From Centroberyx gerrardi (lineage: Eukaryota; Chordata; Actinopteri; Beryciformes; Berycidae): a stretch of 64,000 bases of DNA. Shown piece by piece: positions 39,224 through 52,100 of this stretch. The notes below the pieces were generated by a model. The model was not told the origin of the DNA. It worked only from the letters and a program-made list of their open reading frames with translations, and did no database searches. A program made the position numbers and the translations under genes. How positions within the stretch are numbered: position 1 is the stretch's first letter; every line of letters begins with the position of its first letter. The stretch spans positions 22,394,260 through 22,458,259 of the forward strand of contig NC_136005.1 in assembly GCF_048128805.1 (NCBI RefSeq), in the 5' to 3' direction.

Positions 39224-40871
39224 CAAAATACCAGATCAGTAGATAAGAGACCGGGATGCTTTTATTTATCCCACATATAACCAGACGGGATCACGAGATG
39301 AAGTCTCTGAGGTCCCAGTCCTAGAGCCACAGCTTCAAGGAGGAGTTGCAGGGAGAGGGAGCTTTACCTGCTGAGACTCACATGTAGGAGTTTCCCAGTA
39401 AAACCCGGAGCGGCTGCAGAGGGCAGGTGGGAGTTAAGTGCTTTGCTGAAGGCTTAACTTGACAGCAGTTGCAGAGGGAGGGGGGAAATGTTTTATGTCG
39501 GCTCTCCCTGCCCAGATTTGAGGATTGGAACTGGCAAAACTCTTGACCACAAGCTCGCTTCTCTAACTAAGAGCTGCCGCCGCTGTATGAAGCCAACGCA
39601 CCTGAGCCAGACAGGGACAAATGAGCTGGCTGGATAAAGAGCAAGATCAAACCCACGTACTAAATCCACTCTAATTATCGCCGGCTTATTACCTGGCAAC
39701 CCGGCTCCCCTTCTCCTGGCCGAATGCCTCTCTGTAGCTGTTCTCGACTCTTCAATAGGCCAAGACTGTCTTTAGCTGGCTGTTTCGTCTTCATTGCATA
39801 TCTGGAGTTTTAGCTTTCTGTTTAATTGAATTCTCTTGAAACTCATATTGTGCAGCTGCAGTGGTTTGAGAAAGTTGTTTTGTTACCTCTGTTCACTGTG
39901 TGTGTGTGTGTATTTCTGCATGTTTGTGTGTGTAGAAGTTTCAGGGCATCGAGGAGACCCACCTGCGCCAGATGAAACAGCTGATCAAGGGTTACTCCCA
40001 CTCCATAGAAGACACCCATGTCCAGGTGGGACAGGTATGTCATAGGTGACCAGACAGCCGTCCCGCGGTCAGATGACCCTCTCTGCTCCCGGCCGGTGGA
40101 AAACAAACCTTCAGACATAGCAAGCATTTGTCTTCACTCTCCAAAAACCATATTGGATGGGGTTTTTTTTAATTATTTTTTTAGAGAATATCCCATTTTC
40201 TTGGGACCTATATGTGGCAGACTTTTTCAATTTAAAATGAAGTATCTAGGACCATTAACAGAGTCCCGCTCAGCGTCTCATCCTTTAGGATCTGAAAAAT
40301 AAAATAGATTTTGTGTCAGTACTCCTTAGTCTGAGTCATGAACCATCGTTACCAACCCTGATTATTCTTTTTTGTTTTCTCCCAGCTGTCCTAGTAGCGT
40401 TTAGTTGTCTCGTTCTGATTACTGATACTAATAGCAATACTAGAAATAATAATAATCAGCTTTATTTTCATGGCACATTTCAAAGCGCAGGTACAAAGCG
40501 CCTTACAAAGGACTAAATAAAACTGTTCTGCTCCGCTGCAGGTCCATGAGGAGTTTAAGCAGAACGTGGAAAACATCGGCATAGAGAACCTCATCCAGAA
40601 ATTTGCAGAGCAGAAGGGAACCGGCAAGGACAGGCCAGGTACAGCATGCTCACCAGGATGATTTTTGTTGTGTTTCTAATAGGAGAGAAATGGAAGAGTA
40701 AACACGCAACGTCAACTTATGTAATAATGAAAATATAAAAGACGCCCACTCAGAAAACAATATTCTAGAGGCAGTATAATTCACTGAGCCTGTTTGTACA
40801 ATGACAAAATACAAAACTGAGGAAGTGAGTCAACCTCCTGAGCGTGAGTGTGTATGTCTGCATGCATATGC

Positions 40872-40906
<35 letters not shown>

Positions 40907-41261
40907 GCTGTCCATTTGTGTCCAACTGCCTGCTGTCTCCATGTTCTCCAGCTCTGGTTGGTTTTGAGGAGTACATGACAGCCTTGGTGCCAGAAGGTGG
41001 GAAGAAGAGTCGGGCAAAAGCCTTCAGGATCCCTGGCCTGGGCAAGAGGGACAAGGAGCCAGACTCCACGTGAGTGAACATACTCTCACACACACACACA
41101 CACACACACACGCATGCTCACACACATGCACTTATTTTCTCACACAGACCCATTAGCTTGCCCACTCACTAATTTGCTCATTCACTCATTCTCACAACTG
41201 CACATAGACACATTTTCACTCACCCACTCACCATTCATCCTCTTTTTGAGTCACCCACTCA

Positions 41262-41321
<60 letters not shown>

Positions 41322-43647
41322 GCTCCACAAGCCCTAAGCTTCTGATATTAAATCTTGATCTCCCTTCTCGCCGCTGGCTTCAACCTTTTTTATTACCGAA
41401 TGATGAAAGCAGAAAAACATCTGTGTGTTTTTGTGTTTGCAGGGATTCAGCTGTGACGGAGGCACCGGTGAGTGTCAGGGATAATTCACACCCAAACACT
41501 GCAGCTCCAAAAACATCAACTCAATTATCAGTTCTGTCCGACTCCTAACGCTACTCACATCCCTGCCGACGACTGTGGTTTGGAGAGCTCCTACACTGAA
41601 TGTGTGTGTGTGTGTGTGTTTGCTGGGGGTGGGGGATGGGAGGAGAATCATGTGTGAAGCGGTGTGTGTGTGTGGTGGGGAGGTGGGAGAGAAGGAGCGG
41701 GTGATCATATGTGTGATAATGACGCGACTGCCAGTGTCGGGTTACCCAGTTTATTCTGGTCCTTCTGAGAAGGGGCTTCTGAGGTAATGTGGCTGTCAGA
41801 GGGGAAGTGTGTAATCGTGTGTATCTGTACGTGCGTGAGTGAGTATATATGCATGTCTGTGTGCAAATGCTGCAAGTGAGAGAGTGCGTGTGTTTGTGGG
41901 TGCACGCACATGTGTTTGGGTCTGTGTGTGTTTATGTGTGAAGGGGCTTCAGTGGTTGCCAGGAAGCCCTCTAACAGACTGTGGCCTTTCTGACCACAGT
42001 GTGACAGTTAATACCAATAAAACAAGTAGCACAAGAAACATCAGCGTATAAGTGCTAAAACAGTAAATTTTCCTTCTAAACAGAACATAGTAGTAGTAAC
42101 ACTAACACTTGTTTTGATAGTCCACTGTTGATTCTCTACATGGCAGTTGTCTCAACAGACAAGTAACATCTATTCAACCAACCACTTGTAGACTATAAGC
42201 ATCTCAAGTCCTAATCAACAGACTTCGCCAGCTGAGTATCTGTTGACTATCAGAGTCAATTGCCTTACTGTCCTATAACCCTAACTTTAACCAAACCTTT
42301 AACTTTAACTTTTTTTATGTTCCTAAACCTAAACCTAACACTTAACATTCGATAGTCAACTGAAAACACTAGCTGATAGTCTGTTGAAACAATTCTTGTT
42401 GACAGTTAGCTGAATATCTACTGATACATTGTTGAGAGTCAACAGTGGACTATCAGAATAAAGTAATACCATAGTGACTTAACAGAAAAAGGAAATAAGT
42501 GGTTACACTACACTGAGAAGACTTTGCAGCTTTGCAAGTTGCATCAACACTGTTGCTCGATTGGTTTCATATTTAGCAGAGAAATTTGACTTTTTGATTT
42601 TGACATTTGATTGGTTGCCCTGTGTCTTACACTATTACTGGGAACACTGTCCAGAAAGCAACTTAGTCTACCATCTTTAGAGTCTGGCTATGATGGTTGT
42701 CATAGTGAGTTAATGACATCTTTGTTTCCCCCCAAAATATTTCTCGCCGTGGTGAAGAGACCTCTGAAACGGTGTTTAGTCTCCATTTAATCCATGGCTG
42801 GGTGAATTGTACACATGAATTATAGGTCGAGTGACAGCCAACGCCACCTATCTAACTGTAGGTGAGCACTAATGCACACTGTTGCCATGGGTACACTTGT
42901 CTTTTCAATGTTACTTTTATGATCTGATCACACCAGGACACATAATCTGGGCAGGTCCGAACATTTCCAAATCGTTTTTTCTAGCATTGTGATCTGATGA
43001 GACAGATCACATCGCAATGTAAAAGACCCATGTGCCCATGGCTGCTGTTACACTTGTCATTTCAATGTGATTTTTGAGAGCCGACTCCATATGTCTAAAA
43101 ATGGCTGCGTCTCCGGTGGCTGTATTTATTTAAATCTGCGTCTGCATTACTTTTTTTCCCGCTCTTCCTCTCGATCTCTTTATATCGCTTGTGTGCTCAT
43201 CTTGGCTGGATTGTGTCCAGACTGTGTAAAATTCAGATCGCAATGTGAGCCTGACCACTTCCTTGTCTGGTTTTGAAGCAATATGAGCAAAATGCAGTTT
43301 ATGTGAATCCAGACCTCTCAGTTACTGTGTCCTGGCATGATCCGGTGATAAAAGTCACATTGAAACCACAAGACTAACTGTAGCCCACGGTGTGGTAGTA
43401 GCTCATCATTGACACACTCTGTTAGAAAGCACTTGGTTGTACTTTAGATAGCCTGGAACAGTTGTAGTGGCTATTTAGTGACACACACTTTAAGAGAAAG
43501 CTCTTGGTAGCGCTGTAGGTTGTAGTGCTGAGTTACACCACATAGTATGAGAAGGCACTTGTGTGTCTGTCAGATATGCAGTTGAAGTGCCATTTGTCTC
43601 CGTCTTGCTGACCCAGCTGCTGTCTGTCTCCCTCTCTTTCTCTCCTC

Positions 43648-43695
<48 letters not shown>

Positions 43696-45238
43696 CACTC
43701 ATACAGAACTCACCCCTGGAAGTAGACGATGAGGGATTTGTCATCCGAGCCGACAGCACCCAGAATGATATCCTTTCACAGCTTTCACATGCTCGGCCTG
43801 GACAGTGCAGGGTCTGGCCAACCTCACTGCAACTTCAATGTGTTTGTTGGAGAGGGTGGAGCTGCTGTACACATTTGCTGTCACATAACTATCACAGATA
43901 ACCGCTTTTATGAGCCATATCATGTATGCATTATATTACATCTGTACTGTGCTCACACAAGCAGATGGAGCACTTAATCTGCTTATTGAAAACAAATCGG
44001 GGTTAGAATAAAAACAATTGGAGCTTTCCCCAAATTCATCAATTCACTTAATATCAATTGGAATATCCACATATTTTAGAATCAAAAAGAGATGAGATCA
44101 AATTGAAACCCTCACACTATAGAGGCAGACCTAGAGGCTGTTTGAACCCAATTAAACACAATCAGACTGCTGAATGGACTGAATGGCCCGTAACTAAGAG
44201 AGAGACATTTTAAATGGAGCCTGATCAGAAGGTCGAGAGGGGGGATGGGGGGGGGGGGGGGGTAGCATCTGCTTTGTTAGCACAAATGATTAAATGCATC
44301 ACCTCATTAACTGTAGAGCCTGATAATTATTCTGATCACTATCTCGCTTGTTAGCACAAACGATTAAATACATCTCCCCTGTTAAATATAGGTCTAAGGT
44401 AAAGTCAGAGGGAGCTGAGCTACCCGCAAATCTCCGGTGTGGAATATGAATAAATTGCCCGCTGAACCTAATACTCAGTGTCCTGACTCTCCAGCCCCGG
44501 GTCCATTTATCAGTGGCAGCGCTCTCAGTCCTGACAGCTCCGAGATAACACCTCTTCCTGCCTTTGTTACCCCCCACCCCAACCCCCTCCACTCCTCCTC
44601 CTCCTCAGAATAGTTGGTACGCACTCATCAACAGCCCTTACATAACTCAGCAGGCAAATATAAACCCACGCCGTATCCGTCCCTCAGTATCTCCGCATCT
44701 TCAAGCGCACACACACACGCACAGACACACACATGCCACACGTGACATGGCACAACAGAGCCGCGTGCGGCTGAGAGCGGAGAAGTCCCGAGAGGAAGGG
44801 GCGGTGACTTCTGGCGGGCTGATGGCGGGGCAGGAAGTGGCGGTTGGCTGTTTGACAGCACAGCAACCTCACCTCCAGCAGACCGTGGCCTGCATACTGC
44901 TATACCTACTGCCTCTGTGTGTGTGTGTGTGTGTGTGTGTGTTGTGCATGTGTGTTTTTGTTGGTGCTACTCACATTGCTCTGCATGCTGCCTGCCTGCA
45001 CTATTTCTCTGTCGTCCTGATTTAATCTGTCTCACACTGAATCAAATTACTCTCTTTTCTCTTCACGGAAATTGTAATGTTTGCCCAAATAGTAATATCC
45101 ATCGATGAGCAGGGGAATACAATTCAAGCCTGCTGGCACTAATCCACTCTGTCATGCTTTTTGTTCCTCATATGCAGTATTTTTTATATCCCGCCACCAT
45201 GGCACATGGTATGCGGGACATGATGTCGTCTTGGTGGC

Positions 45239-45313
<75 letters not shown>

Positions 45314-46091
45314 CACGTTCTTATGAACACAATACCTCAAGAACAACACATGATAGAAACTTCATACTGACACACAGGTTCCCCCAATAGAGAAGATCAT
45401 CTGATTAGATTTATAGTAGAAACTACTCTAAATCCTTAATGCTTTAAAATACATATTCATATTTAATACCGCCCATGTGTTATGTGGACAAGTATGTTGA
45501 CAGAAATATTTGCTATTTAATGAAGTAATTTGCTAATGACCTCATTAGTATAACTGGTGGTTATGTTTAATATATCTTGGTGATTATGGCAGGACATTAG
45601 GCAGCTCAAGTGCCTCTGATTTGAACTCATGAATGGGGCACTCATGGGCTTTATCAATTAAATTAGCTGAAGGCCTCATTTAACTTAGGACAACCATTTT
45701 TATATATTCTAGTACCAATAGCAAAACGTTTTCTCTCTCACTCTCGCTCTTTCTCGCTCTCTCTCAAGCCACCTCTTTATTTTTGCCACACCTTTCTTGA
45801 AAGTATACAAGGCACCGATCTTACCGAATGCGCTTACCCATCCCGCTGCGTTTACAGTATCAGCGTGTGCTCCTTGACCCTCTTCTCTCTCCGTACGCTG
45901 CGCCGACGAGAAGGAGAACAACTTCTACTCCAGCGACTCGGACTTCGACGACGAGGAGCCCAAGAAGTTCCACATCCAGATCCGACCGGTGGCCAGCAGC
46001 AGCCGCAGCAACTCCGCCGCCACCGAGAAGGAGCTGAAAGCCACCGTGGGGGCGCTCACCCTGCCGCCCAACAGAGGGGTACGGGAACAGG

Positions 46092-46135
<44 letters not shown>

Positions 46136-49100
46136 TTGGTGATGCATTTATAGAGCTTGTACGTGACAATTCAGTGATTATCAAAGTTATTTCTGTGATC
46201 ACGGACAGTTCAAATCATCATGTCCATCATCTGCCCACTGAAAATGTGGTCGTCTGGACAGTGAATTTTCTGTTTTTATTTGAATTTCCTCTTTAAGCCG
46301 ATCCTGTATTACATGTTAAAATGAATCCAGCGTACTAAACAAATCTCTCCCCCTCTTTGACTTTCAGGTGTCAATCAAGCGGCATCTCTCCAGTAAGTTC
46401 TGTCAAACCTGTTTGTATTTTTTGGTGTCTGTTTTCTGAGTAAATGTCAGTGTGGCTGTTGTGTCATTGTGCAACAAAAATCATTCTTTTTTGTCATATC
46501 AAAAAGCAATGGAAAATGTGAAATTTTTTTGACAACCTGCTGATAGTCAATATGCTGCACTGTGTACTGTATCTTTGAGTATATCTGACTCTGCTTATCC
46601 TCCCAGTTGTAAAGTGTGTGTGTGTGTGTGTGTGTGTAGTCCATTGATTGCTGTTGTCTTCTCTCTCCATCTATACAGGAAACTCAAGTACTACAGGAGG
46701 TCGCTCGGAAGGAGAGGGGGAGGGTGCCTCCCACAGGGGTGAGTCTCGCTCTATCTCTATTTCTCTCTATCTCTCTCTCTCTCTATCTCTATCGCTCGCT
46801 ATCTCTATCTCTGTCTCTCTCTCTGTCTCTCTCTCTCTCTCCCCCTCCCTCCATTCCTGGAGTGCAACATCAGCAGTACAACGACCTCTGGCCCAAACAT
46901 GGGCCTCCTCCACTGCTGCCCTGTTATTTGTTTTTACTTGGAAGATATCTGTACAAGAAGGAAAATCAATGCTTTTCTCTTTCATTTGGCACTGATGCAC
47001 CAAAACCTTTTTTTTCCTGTTGAGTAAGATCATCTTCATGGTCCTTATGAAGAGTAATGAACAAATATTTTCATGCTGTGGCTGCTGTATAAGATGGTTT
47101 ATATGGCAAGGAGTTGTGAGCCAGATGTGGACTCATTATGCTTAATATATGATACAGTATGTGCACCAGCTCACTAAGTCAGTTCTCTCTCCGTATTTAT
47201 AATATTCAAATGTATTATTGTGTTAATCATTGTGATGAATGTCTTTCTGTTATGAAGCAATATATGCAGCCTCTGGGCTTCTTCCAATAATTAATTAAGT
47301 AAAATGAAATGGATACGGTGGGGGAAAAAAATTGCTATCAAATCAATCACTTGGTGTTAAAGTGCACCATTCTGTGTGTTTATGCCTGTAAAAGGACTTG
47401 TGAGTAGGTATCACTTTGTTCTTGAGGGTTGCAAGCCGAAAAGGTTGAAAACCACTGCACTAAGCCATCAGGACCCCCCCCACACACACACACACACACA
47501 AACCACACACACACACAAAACACCCACACACGCACGCACAGCCACATTTGTAGCATCAGTGAAGTGATGATGCATTCGTGCAGCATCTCTGTGCCTCTGG
47601 CTAGCTTAGCCCCCGTGTCTCCCTCTGGGCAGTAAATCTCCTCGGTGGCTGACCTTGGATGAACGGCCACCCTCCATTAGTCACACCCGGCCCTCTGCTC
47701 GCGCTTTATCACCGGCAGGTTAGCTAGCTGCCAGTAGGTTAGGCTGGAGTGGGAGGCTGCCAGCTGCAGCGATTTACAGCAGTGGGGAGTCTCTCTCTCC
47801 CTCTCTCTCTATTCTAGGTGAATTAAATCCAGAGGCGACAGGATTAATGATGAGTGTCTGATTAAAGCGGTTACGGAAAGCGTCTGTGGTGACAGTGGCG
47901 GCGGCTGGTGCGAAGTGAGACCAGGCTAATTGCTGGTATTTATCACCGGGAAGGTAATGGGTGATGGGCATTCCTTCACGTCTCCTCGTCTCCCTCCATC
48001 CCTGCCTCCCCTCAGTGCTCCGACTAATAACACCGTGCCTCTGATTAGTCCTGATTAGGGAACATCCTCCAATTAAATACCACAGAGAGTCACTGTGTGT
48101 GTGTCTATGTGTCCTTTCTCTGCAGATGGAGAGCAGGAGGGCCTGCGCAGGTCCACCTCCAGTCCGGATCACAGCAGGTGAGATGGCTCTCTCTCCTTCA
48201 TCTCTTCGCACTCTCCCTCCTCGCCTCCCTCCCTCCTCACAATGCGCCTCTAAGCAGCGTGGGAGATCTTATGATTGCGGCTTCCCGAAACTGTTTATGT
48301 CACCTTTCCAGTCTCATATTAGATGGCGTAATCACTGCCCTTTTCATCAGTTTCAAGTCTCTTGTGTCTCCTCCCCGCAGTCTTTCCAATGTCAGCCTCC
48401 TTGTTTTTTTTTTTCAAGCTTGTCTGCCTCTTCTATACCTCCATTTCTCTCTTTCTCTTCATTCTTTCCTTACGCCACAGCCCTCATTTCCTCTGTGGCT
48501 CAGAGGACAGAACATTGCACTAAGGTTAGGATTAGGGGTTTGAGTCCCACTGGAGCCTGAATACTGTGAGGGGCTTTGGATAAAAGTGAATGGCATATGT
48601 TTTGTTGTATCATGCTCTCTCCTGCCCTCCACCTTTTCTTTCTTCCGCCATCCCTCACATCCCTTATTTTCCTCTTCTGTCGCTCCCTTGCTTCCATTCT
48701 CACTTTCCCTCACTCTACCTCCCCTCCTTGCCTTCACTCCCTCCATCACTCCTCCTCTCTCCCTACTTCACTCCCTGATTTTCTCTCTCCCTGTTCCTCC
48801 CCCTCCCTCCACTAGGTTGAGTTCTACAGCGTCGGGTTCAGACAGTCTGTTTGGACCTCCGTTGGAGTCGGCCTTCAAGTCCAAAAGCTTCGCTGGCCGA
48901 GAGCAACTCAGAGAGCAGAACACTTTTGGTCCTTCTGAATGTAAGTTTAGTTGTTGGTGTTTATAACTTTAAATCATTTTTTATTTAATGTATTTTTTAA
49001 AAAAAAGAAAGAAAGCGGTAATCAACATCTTTGTTGCTCAGCGCTCTTTGCTGTGGTGTTTCTGCACTGCACTTCCCAGAGATCACCTGTCAATCAAACA

Positions 49101-52100
49101 GTGTGTCCAGTACTGTGATGTCTTTTTCTTTGGATTTTCTGTTGATGCAGTTTGAGTTTCTGTAGGTGGCGCTCTTTTCTTTGTCTGTTCAGCCATGGTG
49201 GCTGTTGCTGCTCATGCTAACTACCCAGTTCTCCTTCTATTTTTCAAAACAAACCGCTGATGCTGCTTCCAGAAACATAAAATGCATCAGTTCCTGTGCG
49301 CCAGAGGATTTTTCCCTGGAAAGAGCTACCAGACACCGGGTGTCTAAAACTGCAAATGTAAAAGCTTCATGAACTGGATATGGGTTGAATCACTCGATAA
49401 GGGGTAGCAACATGGACAGTTATTTATATGAAAATGTTGCAGATTATTAGTTTAATTTTACATATTTAATTTAAATGTTACATAATGGAAGCATAAAACA
49501 TTAAGTGTAAAAAGAAACTGAGGCGGCTATTGCTTCAATAGAACATGATGGCCATTAATGTTAGATTAGATTTAATTTAATTCCCATTAGTGATCAATAA
49601 AGCCTAACCTAATTTAATTTCTTTGTTCCCCATTTGTATTGATAATCTCTGATGTACTATATTGTATTGATATTCTCTAATGTGTTTCTCAGATGCTGCC
49701 TTCTCGTCCGACTCTTCCTCTCCTGAGAACGTGGAAGACTCTGGCCTGGACTCGCCTTCCCATCAGCCCCTGGGGCCCTCCCCCGAGCCGACGGGTTGGG
49801 CAGCGTGGCCCCCTGCTTCTCATACTAAAGAACAGACGCAAACGCTGGGGCGACCCGCGGACCCCTTCCTCTCCGCCTTCCGCGACCCCTCCCCGGGACG
49901 CAGCCCCCACCCCCAGGACGACCCCTCCAGTGTATGGTCGGTCGCCCCGTCCCGCTCCCCTCGCATCCCCCCGGACATGGACCCCTCGTCCCTACGCTTC
50001 CCCGCTTTCTCTCAGTCCCTGCCCCCGCCTGAGATGGAGGCGTCGGTGTGGAACTGCAAACACATCCCGCCCGAGGATCCCTTCCTCGCTGCTTTCGAGA
50101 GGACCGTCACCCAGGAGACCATACCCCTGTCTGACGCCTGGGCGCCCCCGCCGCCGCGCCCCACCCGAGAAGGCAGGGGCATAGAGGTGCGAGGGGACCC
50201 GTTCTCCGTCACCCTCGTCGACACCAAGACGCTCCCCGCTCCCTCTTCCTCCTCCTCCTCCTCGTCCTCCTCCAATCGTAAAGAGAGAGACAGGAAACGA
50301 GACCGGAGCCTCCCGCCGCCGGTGTGTCCCGACGACCCGTTTGCCATCACTATGATCGGCAGCCCCACGCACCAGTCGTCTCTAGCTGCGGCAGCCGGGA
50401 TCCTGCCCCCCCACAGCGGCGGCGGCGTCAGCAGCAGCAATCGGCTGGCTCCCGACGCCAGTTCCGGCTCTTTGCCCCCCGCCCAGCCGAAGAAGGAGCT
50501 CATGCACTGGAACTCGGTCCACAACCCGTTCAGCGAGGGCGTTTCTGTCCCACTGGGGACTCAGGCCTTGAGCAGCTCCACGGCACAGGAAGGAGGAGGA
50601 AAAGGAGAGGGAGGAGGAGAGAGGAGAAAGCATCGCTCTTCAGAAAGTGAGCCACGCAGGAATGCCCCACCGCTCACAAGGCATTCTGGGCCGCAGGAGG
50701 ACCTCTGCTTTTCGACAGACAAAGACCAAGACTGCCTGGATCTGAACACTCAGCTGCCCTGCAGCATGAGCTCACACAAGGGTACCGATTTCTAATAAAA
50801 CCACAACACTGCACTCAGATAGCCTTGGCTTCTTTGTTAGTCAGCGTATAGCATAATTATTCCATCAGGGCTGCCCCCCCTAATTAATCATTCATTAAGG
50901 GACAAGTTGGCTAAAACGTTTCTTAGTCGATAAATCATTTTTAAGGACTTTTTTGTTGTTGTTGTATGCATTATTTCCTGGAAAACTAAGGCATATCTCT
51001 GGCATTGCAACAAGATGAAAAAATATGCATTCGAATTTGAGGAGAATAATTTGGAAAAGGTACTGTTATTTTACATATTTATTGATTAAATCATTTAATT
51101 AGCTGACAGTCCTACGGCTATTAATCAACTGAGGATCTATTTAAGTAGTCCTGCATTCTGTTAAATCAGACCACAGATTAATGGATTGATTTTGATTATG
51201 TAAGTGACATCCACTCTGTCATGTCCAAAATTGCAGTAGTCTGCTGTTTCATATTTGAGAATGCTCATTTCAATATAGTTTCTTAAATCCTTCCTTTTCT
51301 GATAATACATCAAGCAAGAAAAAAATACCCAAATGCCCTTTGTTGTTTATGATCATCTGAACCATTTTTGCCCAGAGTTTTTTCTCAGTGGAGAGGAAAA
51401 TCTTCTTGAAGAAGGATGCTAAAACTCTCCAAAACCAATGCAAATGAAATGCTATTAGGTGTGGTGCCAGCTCTTCTTGGCAGGGCGGCCCGTTCAGCCT
51501 GGGACCGGCTGTTCTGAGCACAGCCCTTGACTTTTAGAGGATGTCTGCCTCTTGCTCCTGTTTCAGTGTGTCATTCAGACTTTCTCTCTGTCACTTTGTG
51601 TTTCTAAGGTTCCAAGCACAGCTTCAGACAGGACAGCGCTGAAGTGCTGGTGGCTGCTCCTCCTCGACCGGCCCGGGCCAAGAGGACTTCAGGCCGACTG
51701 AGCGGCTGTGAGAGAGTAAGCATCCAGGGATGTGTTCAAAGTTCAACCAATTCAGAAAGTAATTTTATTCCAAATCTAATTTTCGGAAACCTGCTGCTTT
51801 CATATCCAACCTATTAAGAAATATTTTAGAGTGATTACTCTGTAATAAGCCAATTTATTGCAGCTTTGAATTCTGAATCAATTGAAGGGTTTCATTAAAA
51901 AATGTTGGAAAATATATTAGCTTATATTCATTGCTCAATATATTAAAAATACAAATGACGGGGCGTCCTGGTGACTCAGTGGTCTAAGGTACGTACCATG
52001 TAGATGCGACATCCTGGGTTTGAATCCGGCCCAGAGCCTTTGTCATCCCCCTCTCTCTGCCGGTCTTTCCTTTCTCTCTCTACTTCTAAACTATCCAATA

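Noticed and set aside
43067..43276. 69-codon open frame resembling a membrane protein
   Set aside because: It lies within an inverted-repeat element; similar frames recur in fish MITEs.
45908..45910. Use of the nearby GACGAG as an ordinary AG acceptor for the exon at 45897
   Set aside because: It would put AAGGAGAACAAC out of frame after the one-base overhang from 43767, and no GT donor exists at the other end.
48490..48610. A tRNA gene
   Set aside because: Box A and B are present but no acceptor stem or cloverleaf forms, and a SINE tail follows. The same holds for 51960-52130.
49166..49372. 68-codon open frame in the intron before the giant exon
   Set aside because: It belongs to dispersed repeat family A and recurs, mutated, at 54510-54779.
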